DNA from: Oryzicola mucosus
GTDB taxonomy: Bacteria > Pseudomonadota > Alphaproteobacteria > Rhizobiales > Rhizobiaceae
DNA length: 64,000 nt
Assembly (NCBI RefSeq): GCF_014534685.1
Contig: NZ_JACVVX010000005.1
Span: forward strand, 248,001 to 312,000
Direction of reading: 5' to 3'
Under the pieces are notes generated by a model, which saw only the letters and a program-made list of their open reading frames with translations, did not search any database and was not told the origin of the DNA. How positions within the stretch are numbered: position 1 is the stretch's first letter; each line of letters opens with the position of its first letter. The translations under genes were made by a program, and so were the position numbers. Of the stretch, positions 42,317-51,431 are shown one piece after another.

Positions 42317-43375
42317 TCAGGCCGCGGAAGATTGCGGCAGCCGTGGCAGGTTTTCCGCCAGGAAGCGCCAATCCTCGCGCTCGCCTTGGCCTTCATGGCG
42401 CTTGCCGAAGAACTGGATGATCATTTTCCCAGAGGCGTCATAGGCCTCCAGCGACGTGACGTGGCCGTCCTTGGTCGGCTTGCGCACCGCCCAAAACTCG
42501 CTGACGTGATCCATACGAAGGTGCAGATGGAAGGTCTCGTCCAGCACGTTGATCCATGGGCCCATCGTTTTGATGGTGGCTATTGGCCCCGAATGAATCT
42601 GGATGCAGCCGCGATTGCCGACGAAACACATGATCGGCAGGCCCTCCTGCGCGGCGAGATTGAACATCGCCGGGAGTGCCTCGCCGTCGAGCTGCCATGC
42701 ATAATCCTGTCCGATCATCCGGACCGCGGCCTGCCGGCTGAGTTTCAGCGCACGCAACATGCCGAAGAACTGGTGCGTGTCGGTGAGGTTGCTCCAACGC
42801 TCGCGCAGATCGTGGATGTTGGCCTGGCTGTCCTTGATCTCCTCGACCGCCGGTCCTGCCGCCACGACGGAGACACCCGGCGTCTGGTCCTCGACCTTCA
42901 GCGTCTCGACAAGCGCCTGAAAGGCATCGAGGTTGGATGACGGCCTAAGATGCACTTTGTGCACGGCGTCACCCGCCTCGTCGAAGAACTGCAGGCTGCG
43001 GCGAACGGCGTCGCCATCCTGCTTTTCCACCGCGAAGCCATGCGCCCAGACTTTCGGGAAGATGCGCAGGTCGATGTTCTCGCTCAGCACCATCGCGTTG
43101 TGATTGCCGGTGACGACCTTGTCATAAACACCGATCTTCTCGTGCACGGCGCTTTCGTTGCGGGTCAGCGCCATGACCTCGCCGACGGCCTCGAGACCGT
43201 TCAGCACGTCGTTGACGCGAGGCTCGATCCGGACCACACCCTGCCCGCAATAGGCCGCGACGAGTTCGGCTTCCGAAATGCCGAGCTGGCTGGAGAGGTC
43301 GCGTTCGCGCATTTTTGGGTTTTCAGCCCGCGCGCGACGAATTTCCTCCGGACCGGGCCTGTCTGTCTGCTGCAT
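42317..43375 (-). CDS. hmuS: Haemin-degrading/trafficking factor HmuS
   Basis: A 352-residue cytoplasmic member of the HmuS/ShuS/PhuS family that accepts imported haem and passes or degrades it. The protein has the family's two similar halves (e.g. MALTRNESAVHEKIG and VGNRGCIQIHSGPI, with the conserved IDLRIFPKVW and FHLHLRMDHV segments). It follows hmuP by 17 bases; ATG 43375 has only a weak ribosome site (CGGAA), consistent with coupling to hmuP. Confidence 0.92.
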   Translation of the reverse strand: MQQTDRPGPEEIRRARAENPKMRERDLSSQLGISEAELVAAYCGQGVVRIEPRVNDVLNGLEAVGEVMALTRNESAVHEKIGVYDKVVTGNHNAMVLSENIDLRIFPKVWAHGFAVEKQDGDAVRRSLQFFDEAGDAVHKVHLRPSSNLDAFQALVETLKVEDQTPGVSVVAAGPAVEEIKDSQANIHDLRERWSNLTDTHQFFGMLRALKLSRQAAVRMIGQDYAWQLDGEALPAMFNLAAQEGLPIMCFVGNRGCIQIHSGPIATIKTMGPWINVLDETFHLHLRMDHVSEFWAVRKPTKDGHVTSLEAYDASGKMIIQFFGKRHEGQGEREDWRFLAENLPRLPQSSAA

Positions 43376-43392
43376 GTCGTTCGATTCCGCGA

Positions 43393-43614
43393 TTACTTGT
43401 TGAGGATGAGTTTGCCCTGCCGGGTGATCTTCAACCGGTAAAGCGAGCCGCCATGGTTGATGCCGATCTCGTAGGCGCCATCGAACAGCGATTCGCTCGT
43501 CAGCGTGCGCACCGCCAGAGGCCCGTTGGCCACGCGTCCTGCATCCACTTCGGGACGCCGATAGCCGCTCCGGAAACCGCCCGCGCGAAACTGGTCAGGA
43601 TTGTGCTGGTTCAT
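43393..43614 (-). CDS. hmuP: Haemin uptake protein HemP/HmuP
   Basis: A 73-residue basic protein of the HemP/HmuP family. The C-terminal half holds the conserved core LTSESLFDGAYEIGINHGG then LYRLKITRQGKLILNK. In Sinorhizobium and Bradyrhizobium HmuP is a transcriptional co-activator needed for the haem receptor gene. Here it is exactly divergent from hmuR, which fits that role. GGAG lies 8 bases before ATG 43614; an upstream in-frame start at 43689 would overlap the promoter. First gene of the hmuPSTUV operon. Confidence 0.9.
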   Translation of the reverse strand: MNQHNPDQFRAGGFRSGYRRPEVDAGRVANGPLAVRTLTSESLFDGAYEIGINHGGSLYRLKITRQGKLILNK

Positions 43615-43813
43615 CTCATCCACTCCTTTTGCCGACCTGTGTTGTTCCTGCAACAGATGCCTTACAAGCCGCATCTGATTTCTTGACACCAGTTATCAGG
43701 TTTTATAGTGAGTGCAATACCGGAGCGGGTTAGTCAAGTTTGTCAAAACCGAATACGGAAAAAAGCGAGCCAGCGCAAGCGAGCCAGCACAACAGTCATT
43801 TCAGGAGTGGGGC
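43615..43813. promoter_or_regulatory. Divergent hmuP/hmuR control region with IRO
   Basis: Contains TGA-N9-TCA at 43684-43698, a RirA-type iron-responsive operator. It overlaps a -35 TTGACA (43683-43688) that is followed by TATAGT (43704-43709) at a short 15 base spacing, reading toward hmuR. A bound repressor would block hmuR directly. The hmuP start is 70 bases from the site on the other side. No separate strong hmuP promoter was recognised. Confidence 0.65.
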
Positions 43814-45985
43814 ATGGGGCCTGTGGCTCGTAATCTAGCTGTTCTGATGAGCAGCGCGGCAGTTCTGGTGTTGTCGTCCGCGCATGGGGCAAATGCGCAG
43901 GAAACTCGAACGACGGAAGAGCAAAAAGGCGAACGCGTGACGGTGCTTCAACGCATTGTCATCACGGCGGGTCGAGAGAAAGTTGCGATCGACACCCCAA
44001 GCGCGGTGACCGTCGTCAATCAGGAAGACATTGAAGAGAAGCAGCCTCAGACGATCAACGAGATCATCAAGGGCACGCCCGGCGTCAACGCCACGGGTTC
44101 GGACCGGCTCCTTGGCCAGAGCTTTAATATTCGAGGTATAGGCGCGCCAGAAAATACCGGTGACGGTGGACGGATCATCGTCAATGTCGATGGTGCCCAG
44201 AAGTTCTATGAACAGTACCGCCTCGGTTCATTTTTCTCAGATCCCGAACTGTATAAGCGCGTGGAGATACTGCGCGGCCCAGCCTTTTCCACACTTTATG
44301 GTTCGGGCGCTCTCGGTGGCGTAATCAATTTCGAGACCAAGGATGCCTCCGACTACATCGCCGAGGGAAAGACCGGCGCGCTCCGCATGAAAACGACCTA
44401 CGACAGCAATGGCAATGGATGGCTTGCGTCGCCGCTTCTCGCCCAAAAAGTGGGCGAGAACGCCGAGTTCCTGCTGACCGGCAACTATAGGCGCGCAAAC
44501 AATTTCAAGGATGGTGATGGCAACGAGGTCATCGGTACGGAATTCCGCGCTTGGTCCGGTCTTGCCAAAGGCACATTCAAGGTCGGCGATGAGGGCACAT
44601 TGCGAGTGTCCTATCAGCGCTGGGACTCCGACCTGGACAGGCAAGAACTATCGCAGACCAGCACCGCGACAATGTTCGGTCTCATTGACCGCCATATCGT
44701 CGACGATACAGCCGTGATCGCCTACGAGAATCCGTTTAGCGATTACGATCTTCTCGATGTAAAATTTTCGGCCTCATACTCCAGAACTAAAAACAACCAA
44801 GATAACCACGTGTCGTCGCCGGCGTTTCCAATTCCCTGCATTCCAGGTTCATTTGCCGTGGTCTGCGACTCGACCTACGCCTACGAGACCTGGCAGTTTA
44901 ACGCTCAGAACACGTTCGAATGGCGTGGTGACAACTGGGAAAACTTCCTGACTGTCGGTTCCCAGACCGCATTCCAGAATCGCATAGCCGATGCTTATCT
45001 CGACAATGGAATGCCGTTCCCAGTGAACTTTCATCCGGAAGGCAAGGATGTCAGAACTGGGATATTCGCGCAGAATGAGTTTATCTGGAATGAAAAGCTT
45101 ACACTTATTCCAGGGATTCGGCTCGATTGGCGTCGCCTGACACCGGGTGACAACGTCTATTATCCGGAAACCACCAACAGGGTCGATAGTAGCGACGACA
45201 CGGCATTTTCACCGAAGATTGCTGCGCACTACAAGATCAATGATACCATCGCAGTGTTCGGGTCACTGGCTCATACCGAACGTTTCCCAACTCTCGACGA
45301 GGTGTTCTCGACCACCAGCAGTTCGTCGAGTTTCGCGCCCAGCCTCGACTTGAAAAAAGAGCGCTCGAACAATATTGAAGGCGGCTTTGCGCTCTCGGGC
45401 TACGATCTTGTGCAAGGCGGAGATGCCGGCGAGCTGAAGCTTACTGCGTTTCACAACAGCGTGAAGGGTTTGATCGCCCTGAATTCTCCATTTGCACCAG
45501 GCTACAATGACAAATCCGGCTTTAAAAACATTAACAATGCTACGATCTACGGTTTCGAGGTAGAAGCGGCTTACGATACGGACTATTTCTTCGCCAATGC
45601 AGGCTACTCTTATGTGGTCGGCAAGAACGACGATGACAACACCTATCTTCAGACGGTGGCTCCACACGAATTGTCACTGACGGTTGGCGCGAAAATTCCT
45701 GACCACGGCATGAAAATCGGCTGGCGCGCGCGCTTCGTTGCAGGGCCTCAAGATTCGGCGCGCGACACCGATGTCGCCCCGATGAACTCCACGCGTTATG
45801 CGACATCGTTCGACGTGCACGACATGTTCGTTACGTGGAAGCCCGAGGAAGGGCAGTTCCTCGGATGGGAAGGACGCTTCGGCATCGATAATATCTTCGA
45901 CCGCCAGTACAAGGAGTTCCTCCAGAACGACGTTGCTAAGGGCCGCACGTTCAAGCTCACCCTCGCAAAACAACTGGACTGGTAA
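43814..45985 (+). CDS. hmuR: TonB-dependent haem/haemoprotein outer-membrane receptor
   Basis: A 723-residue outer-membrane gated channel for haem. A signal peptide ends near GANAQ. The plug domain runs over about 110 residues from TVLQRIVITAGREK (TonB box region) through FNIRGIG and EILRGPAFSTLYGSGALGGVINF; then comes a 22-strand barrel ending in the typical aromatic C-terminus KQLDW. ATG 43814 is preferred (AGGAG 6 bases upstream); GTG 43712 in frame lies within the promoter. It is homologous in type to ShmR, BhuR and HmuR. The location divergent from hmuP and with an IRO in front fits iron-repressed expression. Confidence 0.92.
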   Translation: MGPVARNLAVLMSSAAVLVLSSAHGANAQETRTTEEQKGERVTVLQRIVITAGREKVAIDTPSAVTVVNQEDIEEKQPQTINEIIKGTPGVNATGSDRLLGQSFNIRGIGAPENTGDGGRIIVNVDGAQKFYEQYRLGSFFSDPELYKRVEILRGPAFSTLYGSGALGGVINFETKDASDYIAEGKTGALRMKTTYDSNGNGWLASPLLAQKVGENAEFLLTGNYRRANNFKDGDGNEVIGTEFRAWSGLAKGTFKVGDEGTLRVSYQRWDSDLDRQELSQTSTATMFGLIDRHIVDDTAVIAYENPFSDYDLLDVKFSASYSRTKNNQDNHVSSPAFPIPCIPGSFAVVCDSTYAYETWQFNAQNTFEWRGDNWENFLTVGSQTAFQNRIADAYLDNGMPFPVNFHPEGKDVRTGIFAQNEFIWNEKLTLIPGIRLDWRRLTPGDNVYYPETTNRVDSSDDTAFSPKIAAHYKINDTIAVFGSLAHTERFPTLDEVFSTTSSSSSFAPSLDLKKERSNNIEGGFALSGYDLVQGGDAGELKLTAFHNSVKGLIALNSPFAPGYNDKSGFKNINNATIYGFEVEAAYDTDYFFANAGYSYVVGKNDDDNTYLQTVAPHELSLTVGAKIPDHGMKIGWRARFVAGPQDSARDTDVAPMNSTRYATSFDVHDMFVTWKPEEGQFLGWEGRFGIDNIFDRQYKEFLQNDVAKGRTFKLTLAKQLDW

Positions 45986-45989
45986 CTCT

Positions 45990-46469
45990 ATGAATCTTCA
46001 AGCAACGACCTTTCGCCTCCTGACCTCGGCGGCAGTCCTGTCGTTTGCCTTGACGGGCGCGGTGCTGGCGCAGGAAACCCCTGCGCCAGCACCCGCTGCG
46101 GCGCCGGCTCAAGCATCGTCCGCTTCGCTGTCGCTTGAGCTGAATGCCGCGCAACCCTCAGAAAAGGGATGCCGGTTCACCTTCGTGGTGCTCAACGACC
46201 TCGGCACCGAACTCACCAAGGCGGCCTTCGAAATCGCCTTGTTCGACGAGATCGGCGTGGTCGACCGCCTGACGGTGCTCGACTTCAAGGAATTGCCCGC
46301 CGGCAAGACCAAGGTCACCCGCTTCGACCTGTCGGGCACGGACTGCTCCAAGATCAGCCGCGTGCTCGTCAATGGCTCCACCGGCTGCGAAGGCCAGCGC
46401 ATCGACCCACTCGCCTGCATGCGCAGCCTCAAAACCGGCAGCAAGGCCGGCATCCCCTTCGGCGTCTGA
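45990..46469 (+). CDS. Secreted four-cysteine protein of unknown function in the haem operon
   Basis: 159 residues. A clear signal peptide ends near AVLAQ, followed by a Pro/Ala linker of about 20 residues and a compact domain with four cysteines (KGCRFTF, GTDCSKI, STGCEGQ, LACMRSL), probably two disulfides in the periplasm. Other regular segments are FVVLNDLGTELTKAAFEIAL and VTRFDLSG. I do not recognise the family. ATG 45990 starts 4 bases after the hmuR stop with no ribosome site of its own, so translational coupling to the receptor is likely. It may help receptor function or bind haem; that is inference from position only. Confidence 0.75.
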   Translation: MNLQATTFRLLTSAAVLSFALTGAVLAQETPAPAPAAAPAQASSASLSLELNAAQPSEKGCRFTFVVLNDLGTELTKAAFEIALFDEIGVVDRLTVLDFKELPAGKTKVTRFDLSGTDCSKISRVLVNGSTGCEGQRIDPLACMRSLKTGSKAGIPFGV

Positions 46470-46491
46470 CGCAGAAACGCCAGGAAACCCG

Positions 46492-46806
46492 ATGTTCGGA
46501 TTGACGCAACTGCATAACATCGCCGCCGCGCGCGGCGATGGGTTAAGGCCGGAACTGCTAGACCTTTTCCGAGAGCGCGACCGGTTGAACGACGGCAAGG
46601 TCACGATCCTGCCGACACCCAGCGGAAGTCAGTCCGGTCCCAACCCTATCGGCACGGCGGATAGCGCCGCTGCCGCCAACGTGCTGCCTTTCCCGGCAGC
46701 GCAGAATACCCTAAGCATCGGCGCGACCACAGGTAACGAAAGGAAACCCCATGTACATCGCCATGAACCGCTTCAAAGTCCAGAACGGATCCGAGGAAGC
46801 CTTTGA
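46492..46806 (+). CDS. Small unknown ORF in the haem operon
   Basis: 104 residues, overlapping the start of hmuQ by 56 bases in another frame. A good ribosome site (AGGA, 7 bases before ATG 46492) and position between two operon genes argue that it is real. The product is polar, with an N-terminal helix (LTQLHNIAAARG, LRPELLDLFRERDRL) and a low-complexity Ser/Ala/Pro-rich second half. It has no recognisable domain or signal peptide. The last 20 codons overlap hmuQ, so it may be shorter in function than in length. Confidence 0.5.
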   Translation: MFGLTQLHNIAAARGDGLRPELLDLFRERDRLNDGKVTILPTPSGSQSGPNPIGTADSAAAANVLPFPAAQNTLSIGATTGNERKPHVHRHEPLQSPERIRGSL

Positions 46807-47065
46807 GGATGTTTGGAAAAGCCGCGATTCGAAACTCGACGAGATGAAGGGTTTCCGCGAGTTTCATTTGTTGCGCGGCCCGGTCAACGAAGCCGAAGGC
46901 TACACGCTGTTCGCATCGCACACCGTGTGGGAAAGCCATGACGACTTCGTCGCCTGGACCAAGTCGGAAAACTTCCGCGCCGCGCATAAGAACGCCGGCT
47001 CCAGCAAGGCGTCCTATGTCGGTCATCCGCAGTTCGAAGGCTTTTCGGTCGTCGAAGGCGCTTGA
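46751..47065 (+). CDS. hmuQ: Haem-degrading monooxygenase HmuQ/BhuQ (IsdG-like)
   Basis: A 104-residue ferredoxin-fold (ABM) protein of the type that cleaves haem to biliverdin in Bradyrhizobium (HmuQ) and Brucella (BhuQ). Family features: MYIAMNRFKV at the N-terminus, RDSKLDEMKGFREFHLLRGP, HTVWESHDDFVAWTKSENF with its Trp, and the haem-ligand candidate His in FRAAHKNAG. AGGA lies 7 bases before ATG 46751. It releases iron from haem delivered by HmuRTUV and closes the hmuR transcription unit before a strong terminator. Confidence 0.9.
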   Translation: MYIAMNRFKVQNGSEEAFEDVWKSRDSKLDEMKGFREFHLLRGPVNEAEGYTLFASHTVWESHDDFVAWTKSENFRAAHKNAGSSKASYVGHPQFEGFSVVEGA

Positions 47066-47090
47066 ACCGAGCCCCAATCTGTAGACGTTC

Positions 47091-47119
47091 AAGGCCCGGC
47101 ACATGCCGGGCCTTTGCTT
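47091..47119. terminator. Bidirectional terminator between hmuQ and putA
   Basis: AAGGCCCGGCA and TGCCGGGCCTT form an 11 bp inverted repeat with a 2 base centre (in practice about 9 bp with a 6 nt loop), followed on the plus strand by TTGCTTG. It lies between convergent stops at 47065 and 47121. Confidence 0.8.
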
Positions 47120-47120
47120 G

Positions 47121-50100
47121 TCAAGCAGCGCCCGCCAAGAGGCTGGCGTTGCCGCCGGCAGCGGTGGTGTCGACGCAGATCGCACGCTCATGGGCATAGG
47201 CTGCGGGATACAGCACCTCGCTGACCAGCGGCACGATCGGCCCCTGGCGCTGCGCCAGCGCCTTACGGACTGGCCGCAGGGTCTCGGCCAAGCCAGAGAC
47301 CGCTACCACATCGACGCCAAGCCCCGTCAGGTCGGCCGGGACGACCGTCCCATCCAACGCGGCAACAGGAAGGCCCTTCGCCGTCAAAGTGTTGAGCGCG
47401 GCCGGAGCGCCCGGAGCGACGGCCAGAACGGCGTTGCCCGCCGCGAGCGCCTGCACCGCTTGCGCCAGTAGCGTCTCGGCATCCGGCCCAAGGCAGAGCA
47501 CCCTTCCGCGCGGCATCAGCATGAGCGTGTTGCCCTCGCCCGTTGGCCCCGGCAGGTCGATCGGGCCGAAATCGACCGACGCTGCGGCCGTGATCGCCGC
47601 CGACGCCTTGCCGCGCAGATGCTTGCGCAGCACAGCGACACGGTCGGGCCGCGTCGCCCATCCGTCGAGGGTGGGATCAGGCATCGCCTTGGCCAAGGCG
47701 GCAGCGGCTATCGCATTTCCTCCCGCCACCCCGTCCACAGTCCCCGCCGCCTTGCGGAAGCGGCGCAGATAATGCGGCCCGCCAGCCTTCGGTCCGGTGC
47801 CGGAAAGGCCCTCGCCACCGAAGGGCTGCGAGCCGACCACCGCGCCGATCTGGTTGCGGTTGACGTAGATATTGCCGACATGGGCATTATCGATGACACG
47901 CTGCACCCGTTCCTCGATGCGGGTATGCAGGCCAAGCGTCAGGCCAAAACCCTTCGCGTTGATGGTTTTCAGTTTTTCGTCGATCTCGTCGGCCTCGAAG
48001 GTCGCGACATGCAGAACCGGTCCGAAGATCTCGCGGTCCATCTCGGAAATATCCGAAACGCGGAACACATGCGGCGCAACGAAGCGTCCGCCCCGCGGCG
48101 CATCGAGCTTGGCAATCAGCCGACCCTTGGCCTCCATCTCAGCGCAATAAGCCAGGATAGATGTCTGCGCCTCCTCATCGATTACCGGCCCGACATCGGT
48201 CGACAGCAGCCAGGGGTCACCGACCGTCAGCGCCTGCATGGCGCCTTCCAGCATATCAAGCATCTTCTTTTCCACGTCCTTCTGGACGTAAAGAATGCGC
48301 AGGGCCGAACAGCGTTGTCCCGCGCTCTGGAAGGCGGAGGCCAGCATGTCGCGCACCGCCTGTTCGGGCAGAGCGGTCGAATCGACGATCATCGCATTCA
48401 GACCGCCGGTTTCGGCGATCAGCATGGCGTCCGGCGCAGCCGACTCGGCAAGCTGCTTTTCGATCAGCCGCGCCACATTGGTCGAGCCGGTGAAGCAGAC
48501 GCCGGCAATGCGCGGATCGGCGGTTAGCGGGCCACCGACGCTCGGCCCGTCTCCAGGCAGAAGCTGGACAACGTCTTCGGGAATGCCGGCCTCATGCATG
48601 AGTTGCACGGCGCGGAAGGCGATCAGCGGCGTCTGCTCGGCGGGCTTGGCCACAACAGCATTGCCGGTGACGAGGGCCGCGGCGACTTGCCCGGTAAAGA
48701 TCGCCAGCGGAAAGTTCCAGGGCGAAATGCAGGCGATGACGCCGCGCGCTTCCGTGCCGGTCTCGGCTTTAGCAGCTTCGAAGGCGTAGTAGCGCAGGAA
48801 GTCGATGGCTTCGCGCACTTCGGCCACACCATCGGCCAGCGATTTTCCTGCCTCGCGCGTGGCGAGCGCGAAAAACTCGATGGCATGCTCCTCGTAAAGA
48901 TCGGCCGTGCGCTCCAGCAGCGCTGCGCGCTCAGACACAGCTCGCCCGGCCCAGGCCGGCTGCGCGGCCACCGCCATGCCGACGGCCTCGGAAACCTGCT
49001 CGACGGTCGCCTCGATCACCTCGCCGACAACATCGTCTGTGTTGGCCGGGTTCAGCACCGGGCGCTCGGCCGTGCCGCCTTTCGCCGGAGTCAGCGGCCT
49101 GGCAAGCCAGGTTCTTGCACCGGTGAAGGCGGCCTTTTCGGCGTCGATTCTGGCCAATACCAGCGGATCGGTGATGTCCCACCCCCTGGAATTGCCGCGC
49201 ACGCCGGCAAAAATGTCAGCCGGCGTCGGAATGCCCGGATTGGCCGCGTCCCCTTGTGTTTCCAGCGCCTCGAACGGATCGCGCGCGATGAGCTCGGGCG
49301 ACACCTTGTCGTCGGTGAGTTGATGTACGAAGGATGAATTCGCGCCATTCTCCAGCAGGCGGCGCACCAGATAGGCCAGCAGGTCGGAATGCGCGCCGAC
49401 AGGCGCATAGATGCGGCAGCGCGTGCCCTCGGTCTTGCGCACGGTCTCGTGCAACGCCTCTCCCATGCCGTGCAGGCGCTGAAACTCGAACGTATCGCGG
49501 CTCGCGGTCATAGACAGGATCGCTGCCACCGTATGCGCGTTGTGGGTGGCGAATTGCGGGTAGATTCGGTCCGTCATGCGGAGCAGCTTGCGGGCGTTGG
49601 CGATATAGGAAACGTCCGTGTTGGCTTTGCGTGTGAACACCGGATAGCCCGGCAGGCCCATGGTCTGCGCGCGCTTGATCTCGGTGTCCCAATAAGCGCC
49701 CTTGACCAGGCGCACCATGATCTTGCGGTCGAGCTTTTGAGCCAGCGCATAAAGCCAGTCGATGGCAAAGGCGGTGCGCGGCCCATAGGCCTGCACCACC
49801 ACTCCCAAGCCGTGCCAGCCCTGCAGTTCGGGTGCGGCCAGCACCGCCTCAATGACGTCGAGCGAAAGGTCGAGCCGGTCGGCCTCCTCGGCATCGATGT
49901 TGAGGCCCATCCTGGCCTTCTTCGCCGCAACGCACAGCGACAATAGCCGCTCGGTCATCACAGGCAGCATCGCATCCTTCTGCGCCACCTCGTAGCGCGG
50001 ATGCAGCGCCGAGAGCTTGACCGAAATGCCGTGATTGGTGCGGATGTCGTCGCCGTTCCTCGGGCTGCCGAGCGAGGCGATGGCATCGGCATAGGCGCGG

Positions 50101-50741
50101 TGGTAGCGCAGCGCGTCCTCCTCGGTGCGGGCAGCCTCCCCCAGCATGTCGAAGGAGTAGAGATAGCCCTTGGCAATCATCGAGCGGCCGCGCTTCATCG
50201 CCTCGGCGATGGTGCGGCCCAGCACGAACTGCTCGCCCATCTCGCGCATGGCGGCCGCTACCGCCTTGCGGATGACAGGTTCGCCAAGCCGACGCACCAT
50301 GCCGCGCAAGGTGCGTTCGATGGAGCCCTCGCCCTCGTCGAGCACACGCCCGGTCAGCATCAGCGCCCATGTCGAGGCATTGACGAAGATGGAGCTGGAT
50401 TCGCCGGAATGCGCCGACCAGTCCTGCGGCGCGATCTTGTCGCGAATCAAGTCGTCCATCGTCTCGGAATCCGGCACCCGCAACAGGGCCTCGGCCAGGC
50501 ACATCAGCGCCACGCCCTCCTTGGTCGACAGGCCGTAGGCCGATAGAAAGACCTCCATCAGCCGCGGATCGGTCGACCCTCGCACCGCCTTGACCAGTTC
50601 CACCGCGCGCTTGCTGATCGCCGTCCGCTGTTCGCCCGATAGATCGGCAAGGGCGACGAGTCGCCTCAGCGCCGCCCTCTCGTCCGGCAGATAATTGACC
50701 CGCATGTCCTGTCGAATGGCATCCAGCGAAGCTGCGTTCAT
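47121..50741 (-). CDS. putA: Bifunctional proline dehydrogenase / P5C dehydrogenase (PutA)
   Basis: Oxidises proline to glutamate in two steps with channelling of P5C; 1206 residues. No N-terminal ribbon-helix-helix DNA-binding domain is present, so it is a type B enzyme and not a self-repressor. Order: helical N-terminal domain; the FAD-binding proline dehydrogenase barrel (about 150-470; YSFDMLGEAARTEEDA, GINIDAEE-like strand, LVKGAYWDTEIKRAQ); the aldehyde dehydrogenase domain (about 530-990; SPWNFPLAIFTGQ, AETGGLNAM, catalytic Cys in GQRCSALR near 811); and a C-terminal ALDH-fold flap. ATG 50741 has AGGA only 3-4 bases upstream. PutR is divergent. Confidence 0.95.
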   Translation of the reverse strand: MNAASLDAIRQDMRVNYLPDERAALRRLVALADLSGEQRTAISKRAVELVKAVRGSTDPRLMEVFLSAYGLSTKEGVALMCLAEALLRVPDSETMDDLIRDKIAPQDWSAHSGESSSIFVNASTWALMLTGRVLDEGEGSIERTLRGMVRRLGEPVIRKAVAAAMREMGEQFVLGRTIAEAMKRGRSMIAKGYLYSFDMLGEAARTEEDALRYHRAYADAIASLGSPRNGDDIRTNHGISVKLSALHPRYEVAQKDAMLPVMTERLLSLCVAAKKARMGLNIDAEEADRLDLSLDVIEAVLAAPELQGWHGLGVVVQAYGPRTAFAIDWLYALAQKLDRKIMVRLVKGAYWDTEIKRAQTMGLPGYPVFTRKANTDVSYIANARKLLRMTDRIYPQFATHNAHTVAAILSMTASRDTFEFQRLHGMGEALHETVRKTEGTRCRIYAPVGAHSDLLAYLVRRLLENGANSSFVHQLTDDKVSPELIARDPFEALETQGDAANPGIPTPADIFAGVRGNSRGWDITDPLVLARIDAEKAAFTGARTWLARPLTPAKGGTAERPVLNPANTDDVVGEVIEATVEQVSEAVGMAVAAQPAWAGRAVSERAALLERTADLYEEHAIEFFALATREAGKSLADGVAEVREAIDFLRYYAFEAAKAETGTEARGVIACISPWNFPLAIFTGQVAAALVTGNAVVAKPAEQTPLIAFRAVQLMHEAGIPEDVVQLLPGDGPSVGGPLTADPRIAGVCFTGSTNVARLIEKQLAESAAPDAMLIAETGGLNAMIVDSTALPEQAVRDMLASAFQSAGQRCSALRILYVQKDVEKKMLDMLEGAMQALTVGDPWLLSTDVGPVIDEEAQTSILAYCAEMEAKGRLIAKLDAPRGGRFVAPHVFRVSDISEMDREIFGPVLHVATFEADEIDEKLKTINAKGFGLTLGLHTRIEERVQRVIDNAHVGNIYVNRNQIGAVVGSQPFGGEGLSGTGPKAGGPHYLRRFRKAAGTVDGVAGGNAIAAAALAKAMPDPTLDGWATRPDRVAVLRKHLRGKASAAITAAASVDFGPIDLPGPTGEGNTLMLMPRGRVLCLGPDAETLLAQAVQALAAGNAVLAVAPGAPAALNTLTAKGLPVAALDGTVVPADLTGLGVDVVAVSGLAETLRPVRKALAQRQGPIVPLVSEVLYPAAYAHERAICVDTTAAGGNASLLAGAA

Positions 50742-50834
50742 CGGTCCTGTCCAGATTGGTCATCGTGCCGGGATGATCCCGGTCGTGGCCTTCACATCTA
50801 TCACAAAGTACAAATTCAACGCGGTCTGAAGAAA

Positions 50835-50863
50835 TCGACAAGGCGGATCGAAACGACTATGTT
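50835..50863 (+). promoter_or_regulatory. Candidate putR promoter
   Basis: TCGACA (50835-50840), 17 bases, then TATGTT (50858-50863), reading toward putR. The divergent spacer (50742-50896) is AT-rich near 50806-50820, as expected for Lrp-type binding, but no clear operator was resolved. Confidence 0.4.
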
Positions 50864-50896
50864 GAACGAGATTCCCGATCGTTTCGGACTGCACTC

Positions 50897-51352
50897 ATGA
50901 CCATCCAAGTCCATCTGGACCGCATCGACCGTGCCATACTTGCAGCCCTGTCGGCCGACGGCCGCCTGTCCATGGCCGAACTTGCTGGAAAGGTCGGCCT
51001 ATCCAAGACCCCGGTGCAGGCGCGCGTCAAGCGGCTGGAGAAGGACGGCTATATTCGCGGCTACATGGCCGTCATCGACCACGAGCGCATGGGCGAAGGC
51101 CATGTCGCCTTCGTACAGGTCAAGCTGTCCGACACCCGTTCGGCCGCGCTCGACGCCTTCAACCGCGCCGTCCAGTCCATCCGCGAGATAGAGCAGTGCC
51201 ACATGATGGCATCGACCTTCGACTATCTGCTCAAGGTCCGCACCGGCGACATCGCTGCCTACCGCCGCGTTCTGGGCGAGCGCATCTCCGCTCTGCCTCA
51301 TGTCGCCCAGACCTCGACTTTCGTGGCGATGGAGACGGTCAAGGACCGCTAG
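50897..51352 (+). CDS. putR: Lrp/AsnC-family regulator, proline-responsive PutR
   Basis: A 151-residue Lrp-type protein that should activate putA in the presence of proline. The helix-turn-helix is RIDRAILAALSADGRLSMAE then LAGKVGLSKTPVQARVKRLEK; the C-terminal RAM ligand domain has VKLSDTRSAAL, EIEQCHMMASTFDYLLKV and ISALPHVAQTSTFVAME. The divergent arrangement with putA, 155 bases apart, is the standard alphaproteobacterial putR-putA layout. No good ribosome site precedes ATG 50897. Confidence 0.9.
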   Translation: MTIQVHLDRIDRAILAALSADGRLSMAELAGKVGLSKTPVQARVKRLEKDGYIRGYMAVIDHERMGEGHVAFVQVKLSDTRSAALDAFNRAVQSIREIEQCHMMASTFDYLLKVRTGDIAAYRRVLGERISALPHVAQTSTFVAMETVKDR

Positions 51353-51431
51353 ATCGGGCCTTCGCTTAAAATAGCGGTTGAACGCAGGCGTTCGACTTGC
51401 GAGAACCATGCCGCAAATCCGGAGGGGCATA

